Shown: piece after piece, positions 35,180 to 47,539 of the stretch
How the letters are laid out: each line of letters begins with the position of its first letter
How positions within the stretch are numbered: position 1 is the stretch's first letter
Assembly: GCF_030272615.1 (NCBI RefSeq)
Contig: NC_081407.1
Location: forward strand, 375,513,018-375,577,017
Length of the DNA: 64,000 bases
Direction: 5' to 3'
From: Cryptomeria japonica
Taxonomy: Eukaryota > Streptophyta > Pinopsida > Cupressales > Cupressaceae
Made by a program: the position numbers and the translations under genes
The notes under the pieces: model-generated
What the model saw: the letters and a program-made list of their open reading frames with translations, nothing else
Told to the model about the DNA's origin: nothing
The model's database searches: none

Positions 35180-37900
35180 ATGGTTTCCCCCATAGTTGTC
35201 GATGTTGTTGACAAGCCTCGACTAGTATTCACAAAGACACCCTATGTGGCAATTCAGACAGATCCTAGTGGAGCATTTTTTAAAATTCTGATTGGAGTTG
35301 TTTTGGTAGAAGATGTCAAGGGTTATAACTGTGTCAAGCAAGAAGAATTCATTCATCACAAAAAGATGTTAGATAGCTATACCGAATAGATAGCTGATTA
35401 GCAAGGCAAGGTCAAACCAAAATTCACCAACATAGTCCAGAAGAACTTGAACACATGGAATAACTTTCCAAATTTCTGTCATGATGAGAAATGGGTCAAA
35501 TTGGCAATGAGAAGATTTCGTGACGGTTATATCTTGTTGGAACAAACCCATATGATAACCAAGGAAGTGATGAAGCCTATCATAGGTTTGAGGGACTTCG
35601 GTGAAGTTCTTAGACCAAAGTTGGAAACATTTAAATTTATCATAGAATTAATTGGTGCCACATTTGACAAGTGTTCACTAGCCATCAACTATGTCAGAAA
35701 TACAACACATAAGTCTCTTTCTCTAATGGTTGGGAACAAAATTTATTTGACACATAGAGAAAATTCCATTTCTACTACTGTTGTGCATATGGCTTATGAG
35801 ATGGCAGAGTTAAACAAAGATTTTGACCTCTACTAAATCTTGCAAAAATAATTTATGGAGAATCTTGTTCAGTGAAGGGAGAAGAAGCACTCATTCAAAT
35901 TCGGTACCCTATCACTATGCATCCTATTCTACTTCTTGGAAGTGTTACTTGGTCGCAGTAGGGTTTTTTGGTCTCAATAGAAAACGGTAGCTCATCAAAT
36001 TGCAGATAGGCTTAAAGGATTTATTAATGAGAAGGTTAGAGAAGAAGAGTTCACGACGTTCTTTGTCATCTTTCAAATGAACATGCAGAATTGAGATAGA
36101 ATACCAAATGAGATTGTTGAGAAGTACAAAAAGGACATCACATTTATAATTACAAGTGACAAATGCTACTTGGAAGCTATTGTACCTTGAAAAGTTAGGG
36201 TCCCTCCTTTTGGATATGAAGTTTCATATTATATTGTTTATGATGTAACTAAAGTTATCTTGGAGAGTTCGATAAATAAATCCCAAGAACATTTTGGGAC
36301 TGTTGATGAAAAATCCTTACAAGTCGGGATGGAACTCACCAAGAAGGACTGTGAAAAGATAATGAAAAAGGTCATTCAAGAATCCATGGACAAGGCCAAT
36401 CTGACTGAGGAATAAATATCCAAGGTCAGTTGATCCAGAAGACTCGGTGTATCCAAAATAGCCAATGCATGTCTGGCAGAGCTTCCCTCCTCAAGCTCCC
36501 CAAAGAAGAAAATCAAAATCCAAAGAAAATTTATTTTCGTGGAGTCCGAGGAAGATGTTGAAGAAATTGCACAGTAACAGATACATGTCCAGAAGTCCAA
36601 AGGAAAGAAGGTCAAGCAACCAATCCATGCAAAAAGTATCTATGAATCTCTCACTCAAGGTAGGAGTCCAAGGGAGGTAGGTAATCTATTTACTAATGCT
36701 AGTGATAAAAATTAGAATGCCATAATTAAAGGTTTTATTATGTATTGTGTAAAATTTGAAGCTATAATTGAAGAATATAAAAATATGGTTCCAAATGAAT
36801 TGTATGAAGAGTTAATAAGGATAAGGCATTTTTTTAGAGAAAAGGAATAAGTTATTAAAGATCATATATTTGAAGTAGTCAACTCCACCCTCTCTTCGGA
36901 AAAGAAAGCCACCTTATTCAAAGTATGTAAAACAAAGTTAAGAACCAAAAATAACTTAGATCATATCTAATGCTTGGTGTACCCAACACCAAAGACAAGG
37001 TTTAGAAGGAGATCATAGATATAGTTGTGTGTATTGCCAAGAACCGTGGTTTTCTCTCCTCTGATACCAATACCACCATCGCTATACCTAAGGATGTGCA
37101 TTTTACTGTCTCTGAAAATAAATATGATCCCTCAAATTATCCGATGGATGTGAATGATGTTTCTACCATGGAAATTATTGTAGATAATATTATGGACAAC
37201 AATGATGCTCCTGAAACCTTTGAAGTCCCTCTGGTCAATCCTAGATCCGATAAGGGCAAAGAAGTTGAAGGTTCTAATTTCAATGAAGTCTCCGATAAGG
37301 ATGAGAAAAACATTGAATGCAACATTCCATTAGAAGTAAAGGAAAATATCCTAGCTAAGGAATCTAATGTGCATGTATCCATAATTGGAACCAATCTCAG
37401 ATCCTCAAAAGATGCATGGAAGAAGATATTCTCTTCTCTGTTGGTACTCCTGCCAATCACATCTTCTATACAATCTATTGATTTCTCCAATGTGGATCTA
37501 GTACAAAATCTTGAGATTGGAGAAGTATTCATTTCCTCTACAAGGAAATAAAATTATTGAAGATCTCGTGACAACACTCCATACTGCTATACTTGAATGT
37601 CAGTTAGATTTGGATATTCTGAGTGTGGAAAAGTGCAAAATACGGATCAAATCCTTAGATAGTCAGGTTGATACAATTAGAAAGAAGTATAAGAAGGAGT
37701 TAGTTGATGTTAGAGAAAGGATCTTGCAAGAAATCAAGTGCAAGTATGAATCAACCTATCAAAATCTTTCCCATCTTATCTCTAAAGGCCAGTCCTATTT
37801 GGAGAATGAAGATATATTGTTTTCTTTTAGTCTACAGTGGTCGGATGCTACTCAAAACATAAAAAATGAGATGAACATTGTTGAAGACAAGATCTGACAG
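35180..37900 (+). pseudogene. Long non-pol ORF of the LTR fossil (unrecognised, coiled-coil end)
   Basis: A decayed internal coding region of about 900 codons' length inside the LTR fossil. It starts MVSPIVVDVVDK. The middle is Lys/Glu-rich. The last part, around 37560-37900, has heptad-like helical sequence (KCKIRIKSLDSQVDTIRKKY), suggesting a coiled coil. No Gag zinc knuckle, protease, integrase or reverse transcriptase motifs are visible. Frames of this type occur in large non-autonomous plant LTR elements. Broken in many places; described only as a fossil. Confidence 0.45.
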
Positions 37901-40900
37901 GAACACGTAAAATTCAAGCTTTCCAAAGACCTAGTCGGCTCCAGTAGATCAAAGATTGAGGAACTACATGACAGATACTATGAGCTACAACAACAAAGAG
38001 ACAACATCATCCTTCCACTAGGAAAGTTGAGAGATCTTAGCAATGCAAGTATCTCTTTATGAACAAGGCTCTTTGTCATTCTTCAGATTTATCTTACACT
38101 GATCCCAGTTCTATTCCCAAAGCAGAGAAACTTAATGTGTCCCTTCTGGTTTGGATAGAGTTTCTGATAGAAGTAATCTCTCATTAGGACTCACACAAGG
38201 AATCTTACATACCGCTCACACCCAGAACCTCAAACAGTCCTCTGGAAATCAGTAGTTGTTCCTGTTAGGGTGATTTCATAAGTTTTGATACTCTTCTTAC
38301 AATTTTTCATTATTGCCAAAGGGGGAGTAGTGGTGTTAGGAGTAATTCTAGCAGTTAATTATTTTCTTTCATTTCATGCAAAGACTATTGATACTTTATT
38401 TCTTGCTAGTATTTCAAAAAACTTTCTTTGTATGACATATATTGCCATCAATGAAGGGTGAGAGTGTTGGCCTATGGGTAAATGCACCAAGATGGTGAAC
38501 AAAAAGGGGGGTATAAGTGACCACTTTTTTCTTCTTCTGAAAACAGGTAAACCTAAACTTCAAAGAGATATTTGAAGGTCATGCACTAAAAACTAGGAGT
38601 TGAGAAAATAATAAGCATTGTAGTTCTCTGAATCTAGTTTCTAAACTACTAAAGTTTTTTTAAAATTGGATAAGATTAAGAGGGTCAAACCTTTCATGCA
38701 CGAAAAACTATTCATGATTTTTTCAGAAAGATATAACATAGCTGTTTTCGTGCGTTGCAGAAAATATATAGTTAGATCCACTAGTTTGCAAAAATCTTTA
38801 ATAGGATGATAGGTAAGAGTGATATATAGAAGTTGTGTAGTTTTTTGTAATTTTCTGTTGAGCATTTATTTTTTTATGGTTTTTTGAAGTGACCGCATCT
38901 TGAAAATTTGGTACCTGTTCGTGCGCTGGGTATACTTGCATCAAAATAATAAAAAATGAAAACTTATTTTTTATAAAGTGTATAGAATCTAATGTAGAAC
39001 AATAATATGTAATTTATTTTAAATTTGGTCAAGTATATCAAAAGTTATTAAAAAAATGGTAGACATATTTTTGTGAGGATTGTCAAGGCACTGGTAAAGA
39101 AAAATAAAGTTTACTATGCTAACATTGTCCAAAAATTATTAAAAATTACATGGTTAGAAAACTGAGAAGACATGTTAGATTATGGTGGTAATTTTAGAGA
39201 TACCCACTTGATTATTTGTAAACCCGATGACAACAAAGTCAAGAAATCATGTTGGAAGATGAAAAAATGTGTAAAGGGACAAAAATTGGGAGAAAATGGG
39301 ATTCCAAGCCTTAGGGTTGTTTTCCAACCCTCTTACCAAGCCAAAGCCCACACGGGTTTTGAAAAACAAAAAGTACTATTCACATTTCTTCATAACCCGC
39401 AAGGGTTTTGAAAAACGAAAAGTAATATTCATAGTTCTACATAATTGATAGAGAGATTGAGTGAGAAGTTGCTCGATAAGACTAAAATAGTTTAATTTGT
39501 CAAGTGGACCCAAGGATATGCTTTTTCTTTTGTTTTCAATTAGTGTTTGGCAACATCAAACTTCAACACCCACACCTCTCCTCAAACAACCACCCTATTG
39601 TGTGTTATACAACTTTGTTCTAGCTTATTTCACCAATGCTACTCAAATCGTCCACCATAGGTCCACACCCCAAATTGATGTCTTAACTGTCATTATTGAT
39701 TGGATTAGGCTCATTATGATTATTTCAAATTTCCCTCAATATTTTGGAAGGTTCTAACTTCATTTAGGCAATCAAGTTCAACTTTTGATAAAACAAGGCT
39801 AGAAAGGCTACTAGCCCATGGAGGCCTAATTGGGTGATTTTTGCTTGTATAGTGCAATGATGGCCAACACAACCTTGGAACCTGATTTGGAAGTGTCTAG
39901 AATTTCCAAAATTAAATATTTTTGAGGTCTTAACTCCTGAGAAGGTGGTTTAATGACTATCCACAACTCTAGGCAAGAAAGGAGGGTTTTGAGAGGGTTT
40001 TGCTCATGTAAGAAAGGAAGTCTCTTCTAAACTCCAAACCAAATTTCTAAAATATTGTATGACTTCTGACACATCATTTAGAACACTTCTTCAACACTTC
40101 CCTATATGACATTATAACAAACACTTACCGTACAAACTGAAAAATGACTGTTAAATGCACTGTCACTGCAATTTCACTATTTTTGCTGCACTTTGCATGG
40201 TTAGAATAACATGGAAACCTTCACCAATGCATGTATAAACCTCTAAATAACATTGTTATCACCTTTTACAAGATTCCCAAGCATGGGTATGTTCATCAAT
40301 CAACTTCAGAATCAAAAGATATTAAATTCCCCAAAACTAGGTACTTGTTGCTAGCTATAACTCAACACACTTGCAAGGTGAAATACACATTGTTTAGAGC
40401 TCCAAATACATCCAAAACTTCAAGGAGACTAGGTCAGACCTCTTCCTTAGGTTTTTTCACTCAATTGACCTCTGAGTGCAAACTTATTTGAGTCTTTTTC
40501 AAATTTACTAGCCAAGTCCATCTCCAACTTGCCTAGCATGAACTCAAAAACACTTCCTTTGCACAACCCCAAACAAAAGATTAATTATTTACATTGTACA
40601 TGAGCAATACAACTTGTCTAAGTCCATCCATGGGAGCCCAAACCTGGATTTATACAAGTTGATGCATTTTGAAGACCACAACCCTTGATAGGGCAGCAAA
40701 AGAGCCAAAAATGAAACTGTCCAAAAGGTACATCATTGTCCAAAAGGTACATCATGGAAATGAGAATTCCCGGTATGGGCTGATATACAAATGGAGTGCA
40801 AAACATGAGAAAAAACATAAAAATTGTTGCTCTTTTGATTGATTATGATAGAAAGTAGAAAAAGCCAACCCTATACCAAGAAGAGGGAGGCATATATATA

Positions 40901-41345
40901 GCATTTTCAAGTGTTTATCAACTCCTGTATGGACATAAGGCATTTTTTTGTCTTCTTTTTACAAAAAGTGTCCAAAATGATAACTTTTACAAGCAAAAAT
41001 GACAACTTTTGTTGCTCCAAGTAACATTTTAGAAACCTAACACAACCAACCTTCCCAAATCACCTAGAAATGATTAAAAAATACTTTCTAAACATGTTTA
41101 AATGCTTTCCAAAGCATATCTAAGCCTATAAGGCAATTTTTCACTTTTTAGCCTTATTTGGCCTAGAAGCACAAAATTGACAATTTCAAGCCCTAAGAAG
41201 CAAAACTTGATCTCTCAAGCACAAAATGAGATCAACCACTTATGAAATGAATAAAAACAACCTATGAAAATATTTCAAAACTAACAAGACACTTAAGCAT
41301 GAAAAATACCCAAAATGGAGAGTGAAGCATGACTAGGTGCTCCTG

Positions 41346-41420
41346 CACCAATAACCCATATGGGTTATGTAGAACTAAAACCATTATTTTGTGTTTCACA
41401 AAACCCATATAGGTTATGAA
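41346..41420. repeat. Palindromic subterminal motif pair
   Basis: AACCCATATGGGTT (perfect 14-bp palindrome) followed by ATGTAGAACTAA, then a second weaker motif ACCCATATAGGTTATG. The 75-bp block matches 42508-42575, on the other side of the CT tract. Confidence 0.7.
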
Positions 41421-41529
41421 GACATAATAATGTATGTTTGTAAACTTATCATTTACTACATATATGTACAGACATACATATATAATATGTGTTTATATAT
41501 ATATATATATGTTTGTATTCATGCATGTC

Positions 41530-41715
41530 TCCCTTTTTTTCCTCTCTCTCTCGTCTTCCTTCCCCAATCACCGTATGTGTCTATTTTGAGCCCTAATTAT
41601 CCTCCTTGAGTTCTATCTCATCTCTTTCCCCCTCACACTTCTCTCTCTGTTGAGTCTCTCACCCTTTTCTCCTTCTCGTTCTCTCTCTACCTCATGTCTC
41701 TCTCCCCCTCTCTCT

Positions 41716-41754
<39 letters not shown>

Positions 41755-42220
41755 CCCCCTCTCCCTCCCCCTCTCATTATCTTATCCTCTCTCTCTCTCT
41801 CTCCCTCTCTCTCTCTCCGCACTCCCTCTCCCTCTTTCCCAATCTCTTCTCTCTCTCCCCCTCTCTCTCTCCCTCCCCCTCTCATTATCCTATTCTCCCC
41901 CTCTCTTCCTATCTCTTATTCTCTCTCTTACCTCCCCCCCCCCCTCTCTCTCTCCCTCTCCCCCTCTCCTTTTCCCAATCTCATTCTCTCTCCCTCTCCC
42001 TCTCCCTCTCCTTCTCCCTCTCCCTCTCCCTCCCCCCCCTCTCCTTTTCCCAATCTCCCTCTCTCCCTCCCCCCTTCTCCTTTTCCCAATCTCACTCTCT
42101 CCCTCTCCCCCTCTCCTTTTCCTAATCTCCCTCTCCCTCTCCCTCTCCCTCTCCCTCTCCCCCTCTCCTTTTCCTAATCTTCCTGTCTCTCCCTCTCCCT
42201 CCATCCCCCTCTCCTTATCC

Positions 42221-42279
<59 letters not shown>

Positions 42280-42374
42280 TCTCTCCCTTCTCTTTCTTTC
42301 CCCATCTCTCTCTGTCTCTAACTCTCTCTCCCTCTCCCTCTCCTTATCCTATTATATCCCTCTCTTCCTACTCC

Positions 42375-42437
<63 letters not shown>

Positions 42438-42480
42438 CCTATTATCACCCTCTCTCTCTGTCTCACTCTATCTCTTTGCC
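41530..42480. repeat. CT-rich microsatellite tract
   Basis: About 950 bp of pyrimidine repeats: CTCTCT runs, CCCTCTCC and CCTTTTCC(C/T)AATCT minisatellite-like units, and two long pure (CT)n runs near 42225-42275 and 42380-42434. Open frames on both strands here (Ser/Pro/Leu or Arg/Glu/Gly) are artefacts. Bracketed by palindromic motif blocks. Confidence 0.92.
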
Positions 42481-42507
42481 CACTTCCTATTTGGTTTTTA
42501 GTTATAT

Positions 42508-42800
42508 ATAACCCATACGGGTTATGCAGAACTAAGACAAAATCTTCTAGTTTTGCATAACCTGTGGGTTTATAAAAAGTATAATGTTCCTCAAAACCCG
42601 TACGGGTTTTGAGGAACTTTTGAGTTTTTATTATAAAATATAATGTTCCTCAAAACGAGTACGAGTTTTGAAGAATTTTTGATTTTTTATTATAAAATAT
42701 AGAACTTTTTGTTTTTTTAATTGTTTTTGGCTAGGCTTGGTGTTACCAAGCCTAGCACATTTTTAAATTTCCAAAACACGCACGGGTTATGAAAAATTTC
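42508..42800. repeat. Right subterminal palindrome array
   Basis: Five motif sites within 300 bp of the right end: AACCCATACGGGTT (42508), AACCTGTGGGTT (42559), a perfect 32-bp palindrome centred on CCCGTACGGG (42586-42617), a degenerate copy centred on GTAC (42645-42676), and ACACGCACGGGTT (42774). Also a hairpin with 12-bp arms GCTAGGCTTGGT / ACCAAGCCTAGC around 3 bases (42730-42756). Likely transposase-binding or regulatory sites, by analogy with subterminal repeats of other DNA transposons. Confidence 0.75.
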
Positions 42801-43648
42801 ATTTTTTTTGATGCATGTGGCCACTTTTCTGCTCACCATCTTGGTGCAGTTATCCCTATTTGTCATTTTTGTCATTGATGTCATGGTTATTGGTTTTATC
42901 CAGCATGTGTGTATGTGATCCGATCCAAAAAAGTTTTCTTTATCATGTTTTGCATAGCTTTGAGGTTTGATATTTTGTGTTATTAGAAGCTTCTTATGAA
43001 TTTGGTCCTACCCAGATATGATTATTGCTCATGTTTCAAGATCTGGTCCCATCTAGATATGCTATGATGCACACTTCTCAAGTTTGTAGCTAAAAGCCAA
43101 CACAGCACGAAGCCACCTAGATTGCTATAGTGTGTGGTTAAGTTCGGTCTCATCCACTCTAGCTGAGCTGACTTGACAATTAAATGGTGCAAATATATAT
43201 CATCAAGGATATGGTTTGCTAGAGGTATGGTTGTTGAAATAACTATTTTTATGTACTATATGTGAAATATTTGTGGTTATGTTTTGTGTTCTAGTTCGGC
43301 ACATTGAATTTATGTGACAACTTATGTACTTCAAGGTAACTGTATTCCATGCATATGTTTGATGCACTTGTAGCAGTTCAAATTTTGTATACTCTGTAAA
43401 TTTGGCTATAAGCCCTCTTTGTAATTTGGACAACACGTCCAAAACCAACAGTGAGCCAAACCGGAGTATCATCTCTCCGTTTTTCCCATATTGGGTTTTC
43501 CACATATAAATCTGGTGTTATGTGCTATGTCTACATTTTTGTTTACTACACTTTGAAATATGTTATGTGATTAGTTAATAAGAAGTATAAATAGGTTCAA
43601 GAGAATACTGATTCACCCCTCCCCTCTTGGTATTCTAGTTATTCAACA

Positions 43649-45102
43649 AAACAATCACACGCCAAGTGTACATTGTACTCATTCTCATATACTCAAATGA
43701 AACAATTTCATCCCCTTCACATCTAATTACAATTAAACACCATAATAATAATTTCATATAATTAATTACATTAAATAACATCATTAATATTATTACTCTA
43801 CATCAATGAACATATAGATATTCCTAGAATGGGGTCAATATTATAACATTGTTAGCAACATGATATCTCATCAAACAGTGACATTCCTAGGGTTCTCAAT
43901 TAGGTAGTCAGATGTTTGTGTTAGGAAAACATTAAATCATATTCCTTCCTCAACATCATATTTTTTTTTTAAACATCCACAAATTACCAAGAAAAATTAA
44001 GAGGAAAAACATGAAAAAAAAATTAAGTAATTTATGAACAAAACATGTTACAGCATGGCATAACTGCAACATTTAAAATTGCAACACAAGAATTCACAAA
44101 AGAATTTGCATTCAACAACAAGACTAAACAAAATAGCTTGTTACAAACAACACATCTTAAGTATGCCAAAATTCCCAAATTTGCAACTTTTAAATATCTT
44201 ATGACATCGAAAATAAGCTTTAAAGTTCAAACATTAGGATTTTTTAGAATTTAAGCCTATCACAGTGTAATGTCAAACATTGTAAATTTCAATATTAAAA
44301 TTTTGAAGTAAACGTCAGAAGAACACAATATATTAAAATTACATTGCAGTGAATGCGAAAAGAATTAACAGCAGGTATATGCCAGCACGAGATGAAAAAC
44401 TCTTGATTCCCACTTTTGATTATTTGATTGCAAAAGTAAATCACAAAGAAGCTGGGGCCAAATGTTGTAAACCTTAAAATGGAAAGAATTAAATATAACC
44501 AGGCACACCAGTAAAACTGACAAGCTGTAGAAAAGAGAAACAAAACCAGACAAAAACAGAGAAATAATGGTAGCTTTCTACAACCAAATCCAAGAATTGT
44601 TGACCAATTTGCATACATAGCTAAGGTAAAAATATGTATCAAATTACAAACCATACCTAGATTTATGCAGTGGATTTGTGTCGCCTGGATTATGTTGTTT
44701 ATCTTGTCTACTTCTGAAACTTTATGCAAAGAAAATGTTCTACCTCCTTAAATCTTCCACCCTTGCCAAACGAGAATGCAATGAAATTGTAGCAGCAATG
44801 AGCGGAGTTTTTTTTTTCAATGAATGGCACAACTATTAAAACTACAATCGGCAATTATGAACGAATGCTAGCTATAGTCATTAAAATACATGTACAAATG
44901 CCAGTGTTCACAGGTCAAAATCATAAATATTTTCTTATAAATTAAAATTAAATAAACCCTAGCAGAAAATCAAACATTCAATGATAAATAAAAAAATTAA
45001 GAATTTTTAGAATAGTTTAATAGAAACAAAAATGAAACTTTGGTATAAGATTAAATTTTTCAATTTACACGTAATCAAAACATACTAGTGAATTTTTTTT
45101 GG
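43649..45102. other. AT-rich stretch without recognised genes
   Basis: Only short frames. The minus-strand frame at 44295-44729 has no domain or splice support. Confidence 0.4.
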
Positions 45103-45330
45103 AGGGACTAATAATACTTAATTTAAAAATTTCTTTTAACTCATTTTATTCAATCCATTGTGACTATGAGGGTATTAACACAATTTTTTTCTTCAACTTT
45201 TATTTTGAGATGAAAACATTATATCCTGCTGAAGACAGGGACTAATAATACTTAATTTTAAAAGTTCTTTAACTTATTTTATTCAATCCATTGCAATGAT
45301 GATGGTATTAACTAAAAAAAAATTCTTGCG
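45103..45330. repeat. ~133-bp tandem duplication
   Basis: AGGGACTAATAATACTTAAT and TTTTATTCAATCCATTG occur at about 45113-45165 and again at 45238-45294, in the same orientation. Confidence 0.75.
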
Positions 45331-45399
45331 CGGAGCTTGCACGGACTCTTAAAGTTGTCTCTTAAGAAGTAGCAGATCCGGATTGCCCTTTGTTTGAAA

Positions 45400-45880
45400 T
45401 ACTTCCTATGTAAAACTTTATAGGTAAAACGAGGAGATAAGTGAAATGCTCCTGCTAAAACCATGGCATCCTGCCTTCAACCTAGCTTCTGAATCTTTTG
45501 AGAAGATACTAATATGGGTAAGACTCCCCAACTTACCGTTGCATTTTTGGACTGAATCTTGTTTTGAAGCTATTGGAAACATGTTAGGAAATTTTTCGGG
45601 AGTTGATGAGGATTCTCTCAATTTCCTTCATACCACCTATGTCTGTATTCTTGTTAAAATGGACACAAAGGTGGCTTCCCTTATAGAGTTTTGTTTCAAA
45701 TCTCTTAATGGATTTTGGGTGCAACCTAAAGATTACAAAGGTATTTTGTTTAGATGTAGAAGGTGCTTCCAAACAGGTCATATGGCTACCCAATGCACCA
45801 AAAGTAACATTAAAAAATAGGCATCATGGTGGAAGGAGGAAGATCTAGAACTCTATGTGGTTGAAAAAATCTCTATGTTA
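45400..45880 (+). pseudogene. Plant LINE ORF1-like fragment (DUF4283 region and zinc knuckle)
   Basis: The frame at 45446-45820 reads LLLKPWHPAFNLASESFEKI, IWVRLPNLPLHFWTES and FRCRRCFQTGHMATQC. The last is a CCHC zinc knuckle (C-x2-C-x4-H-x4-C). This order is typical of ORF1-type proteins of plant non-LTR retrotransposons, which bind RNA. After the knuckle the frame meets a stop, then continues as ASWWKEEEDLELYVVEK, a usual continuation in the family, before the short-LTR fragment at 45880. The N-terminus is missing. Confidence 0.75.
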
Positions 45881-46232
45881 TATTATGTAACAGTTTCAAT
45901 TTGGTATTGCCTATTTAAAGGTATCCTGAATGAATATACATATATTAAGTTTTTTTGTTTTTTTTCTTATATCGCCTTTATATGGTATAAGGGCAACAAG
46001 GGAATGACTAGGCATGGCATCGAGGATGATAGGGTTGAACATTGTTTTTTATGCACTGTTGCTGCATGAAGAGTGGGAATATGTTAGCAAATTATTGATG
46101 ACATAGTAGTTCTGGGCATGTAGAGGAGGTGTAATTACTTACTAATTTAGTATAATGCAATGTAAAGAGTCTTGAATGTTAAAGTTGTGCCATTTATAAC
46201 ATGTTCTTGTCATGTGTGACACCATTCAAAAA
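45880..46232 (+). mobile_element. Short-LTR element fragment inserted in the LINE
   Basis: Matches 32885-33240: the right part of the 175-bp LTR, the primer-site region TATGGTATAAGGGCAAC at ~45974, and about 245 bp of interior ending at CCATTCAAAAA. It interrupts the LINE ORF1 region. A broken fragment. Confidence 0.65.
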
Positions 46233-47100
46233 GGGGCCACAACTCATCAACAATAGGGGAATTAAGAAACTCCACATTAAAGATCATTGCCACAACAAAG
46301 ACCGCATCCCATTCTAGCAAAAAATTCGACCCATGGAAAGAAGAGCCTAGAACAGGGCAGGAAGCAACAAAAAGTAAGGCTCAAAAACTACATGCAGCCA
46401 AAAAGAAATAGGTTGAGAAATTCTTCCCACAAAAGGAAACCACCACATGAATCCACACCGAAAAGGGATCCCACACATCCATTATCCAAATCTAAAGAAT
46501 AATGGTACAAAAGAAAGGGATTCTATACAATCAAAGCCATTGAATAGAGACCATATAAACAACAATCAAATTTATGGCAGAGGACATAGAAAAACCCATG
46601 TTTGTAACCCAGACAACCTAAAGCCAAGTCACACTCAGATCTGTGCACACCCCAATAGGTTCATCCTGTTCACAAATGTTGACCAAGCTATACGCAAAAA
46701 CCACAAGGTAGAAGAAAAGGAGGTCCTCACTAGTCCATTCACAAACAACCACAACAAGCCAAATAGATCATAAAACATCCTTCAAAAGCCCAAAAGAAAA
46801 GGGCTCCATAGCATAGTCCCAAGATCCTACCCTCAAAAGGAGGTAGATCTGAAAGGAAGCTGCCAATGGTCCAACCCACTATAAAAGAACCTTGCAGGGG
46901 GACATAGAAAGAAGAAAAACACAAACCCCACAAATATGGGGTGCCACCAAAGGGTCTTCCGACCAAGGAAGAATACAAACACCTAGGCCTTATCTAAAGA
47001 GTTATAGGGCAAGGCAATTCAACTCTCATATGGATCTCCATCATTGCTATCTCCCTCCCCATCTGCTAAAACCTTAACTCCTCCTCCGTTGCTCTCACCT
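46233..47100 (+). pseudogene. Possible LINE ORF1 tail
   Basis: Hydrophilic, Lys/Pro/His/Asn-rich sequence in shifting plus-strand frames (for example GRGHRKTHVCNPDNLK), as expected for the variable tail after a DUF4283/zinc-knuckle protein. No diagnostic motif. The inference rests on position and composition only. Confidence 0.35.
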
Positions 47101-47539
47101 CCTCTACTGCTCTTGCCCATTACTTTTTACTAAAATTACATTGCTTTGTGCAATGTTATTTGTGATCCTATGAATGCTTTGTGATCATTTGAATATATGT
47201 TATTGAAGAGGAGTTTTATGTTGCTGAAGTGTTGGAAGCCATATTCTCAAAAGTTGCAATGTTTGATATCAAGGATTTTTTCCATTTGTTGTGCTTGATA
47301 TGATTGCAACAAACATAGTATGTAAACTACTCAATATTTGAGACTTCCTATACACTGAGTCTAATTAACGGAGATTTCTTTATATGATGCTTTAATCGTA
47401 TCACATTGATAAAAGTAAAAGCAGTAGTTTGAAATGTGGGTATGAACTCATGCTGGTTAAAGATTCTTAATTTATTCAAAATGTAATTTTAGTATTGAGT
47501 TAATGTCAAATTGGGAGTACTAGTCTATTTTTATTTTGG
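47101..47539. other. No gene recognised
   Basis: AT-rich; no supported feature before the end of the minus-strand element at about 47540. Confidence 0.35.

Larger units (their letters stand above)
38476..42856. mobile_element. 4.4-kb TIR transposon, non-autonomous, same family as the 15-kb element
   Basis: Ends: left GGGTAAATGCACCAAGATGG, right (reverse complement) GGGATAACTGCACCAAGATG. Both continue with GTGA(A/G)CA(A/G)AAA and are flanked by TAT on each side (38473-38475 and 42857-42859), a likely 3-bp target duplication. The same end sits at 15037. The interior has no convincing coding region; it holds a 0.95-kb CT tract, AT-rich filler, and palindromic subterminal motifs at its right end and at 39.3-39.4 and 41.3-41.4 kb. 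It sits inside the LTR of a retroelement fossil, so it is younger than that element. Probably moved in trans by an autonomous relative. Confidence 0.75.
34790..43648 (+). mobile_element. LTR-retroelement fossil with non-pol ORF, 3' LTR split by another transposon
   Basis: Parts seen: a polypurine-like GCCAAGGGGGAGTA at ~34853; a long decayed internal frame (35180-37900); a second polypurine tract CCAAAGGGGGAGTAG at 38316-38330; and an LTR starting TGTTAGGAG at ~38334. The LTR is interrupted by the transposon at 38476-42856 and resumes to about 43648, with TATAAATAG at 43588-43596 and the CACCCCTCCCCTCTTGG block common near plant retroelement LTR ends. LTR length without the insert is about 0.9 kb. 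I found no 5' LTR and no reverse transcriptase, so it resembles a large non-autonomous derivative. Broken, with many breaks; old. Confidence 0.5.

Noticed and set aside
41613-42204. Long Ser/Pro/Leu and Arg/Glu/Gly open frames
   Set aside because: Translation of the CT microsatellite on either strand; no real protein composition.
44295-44729. 144-codon minus-strand frame
   Set aside because: AT-rich chance frame, Phe/Leu/Ile-rich, with an overlapping frame of similar type; no domain or splice support.
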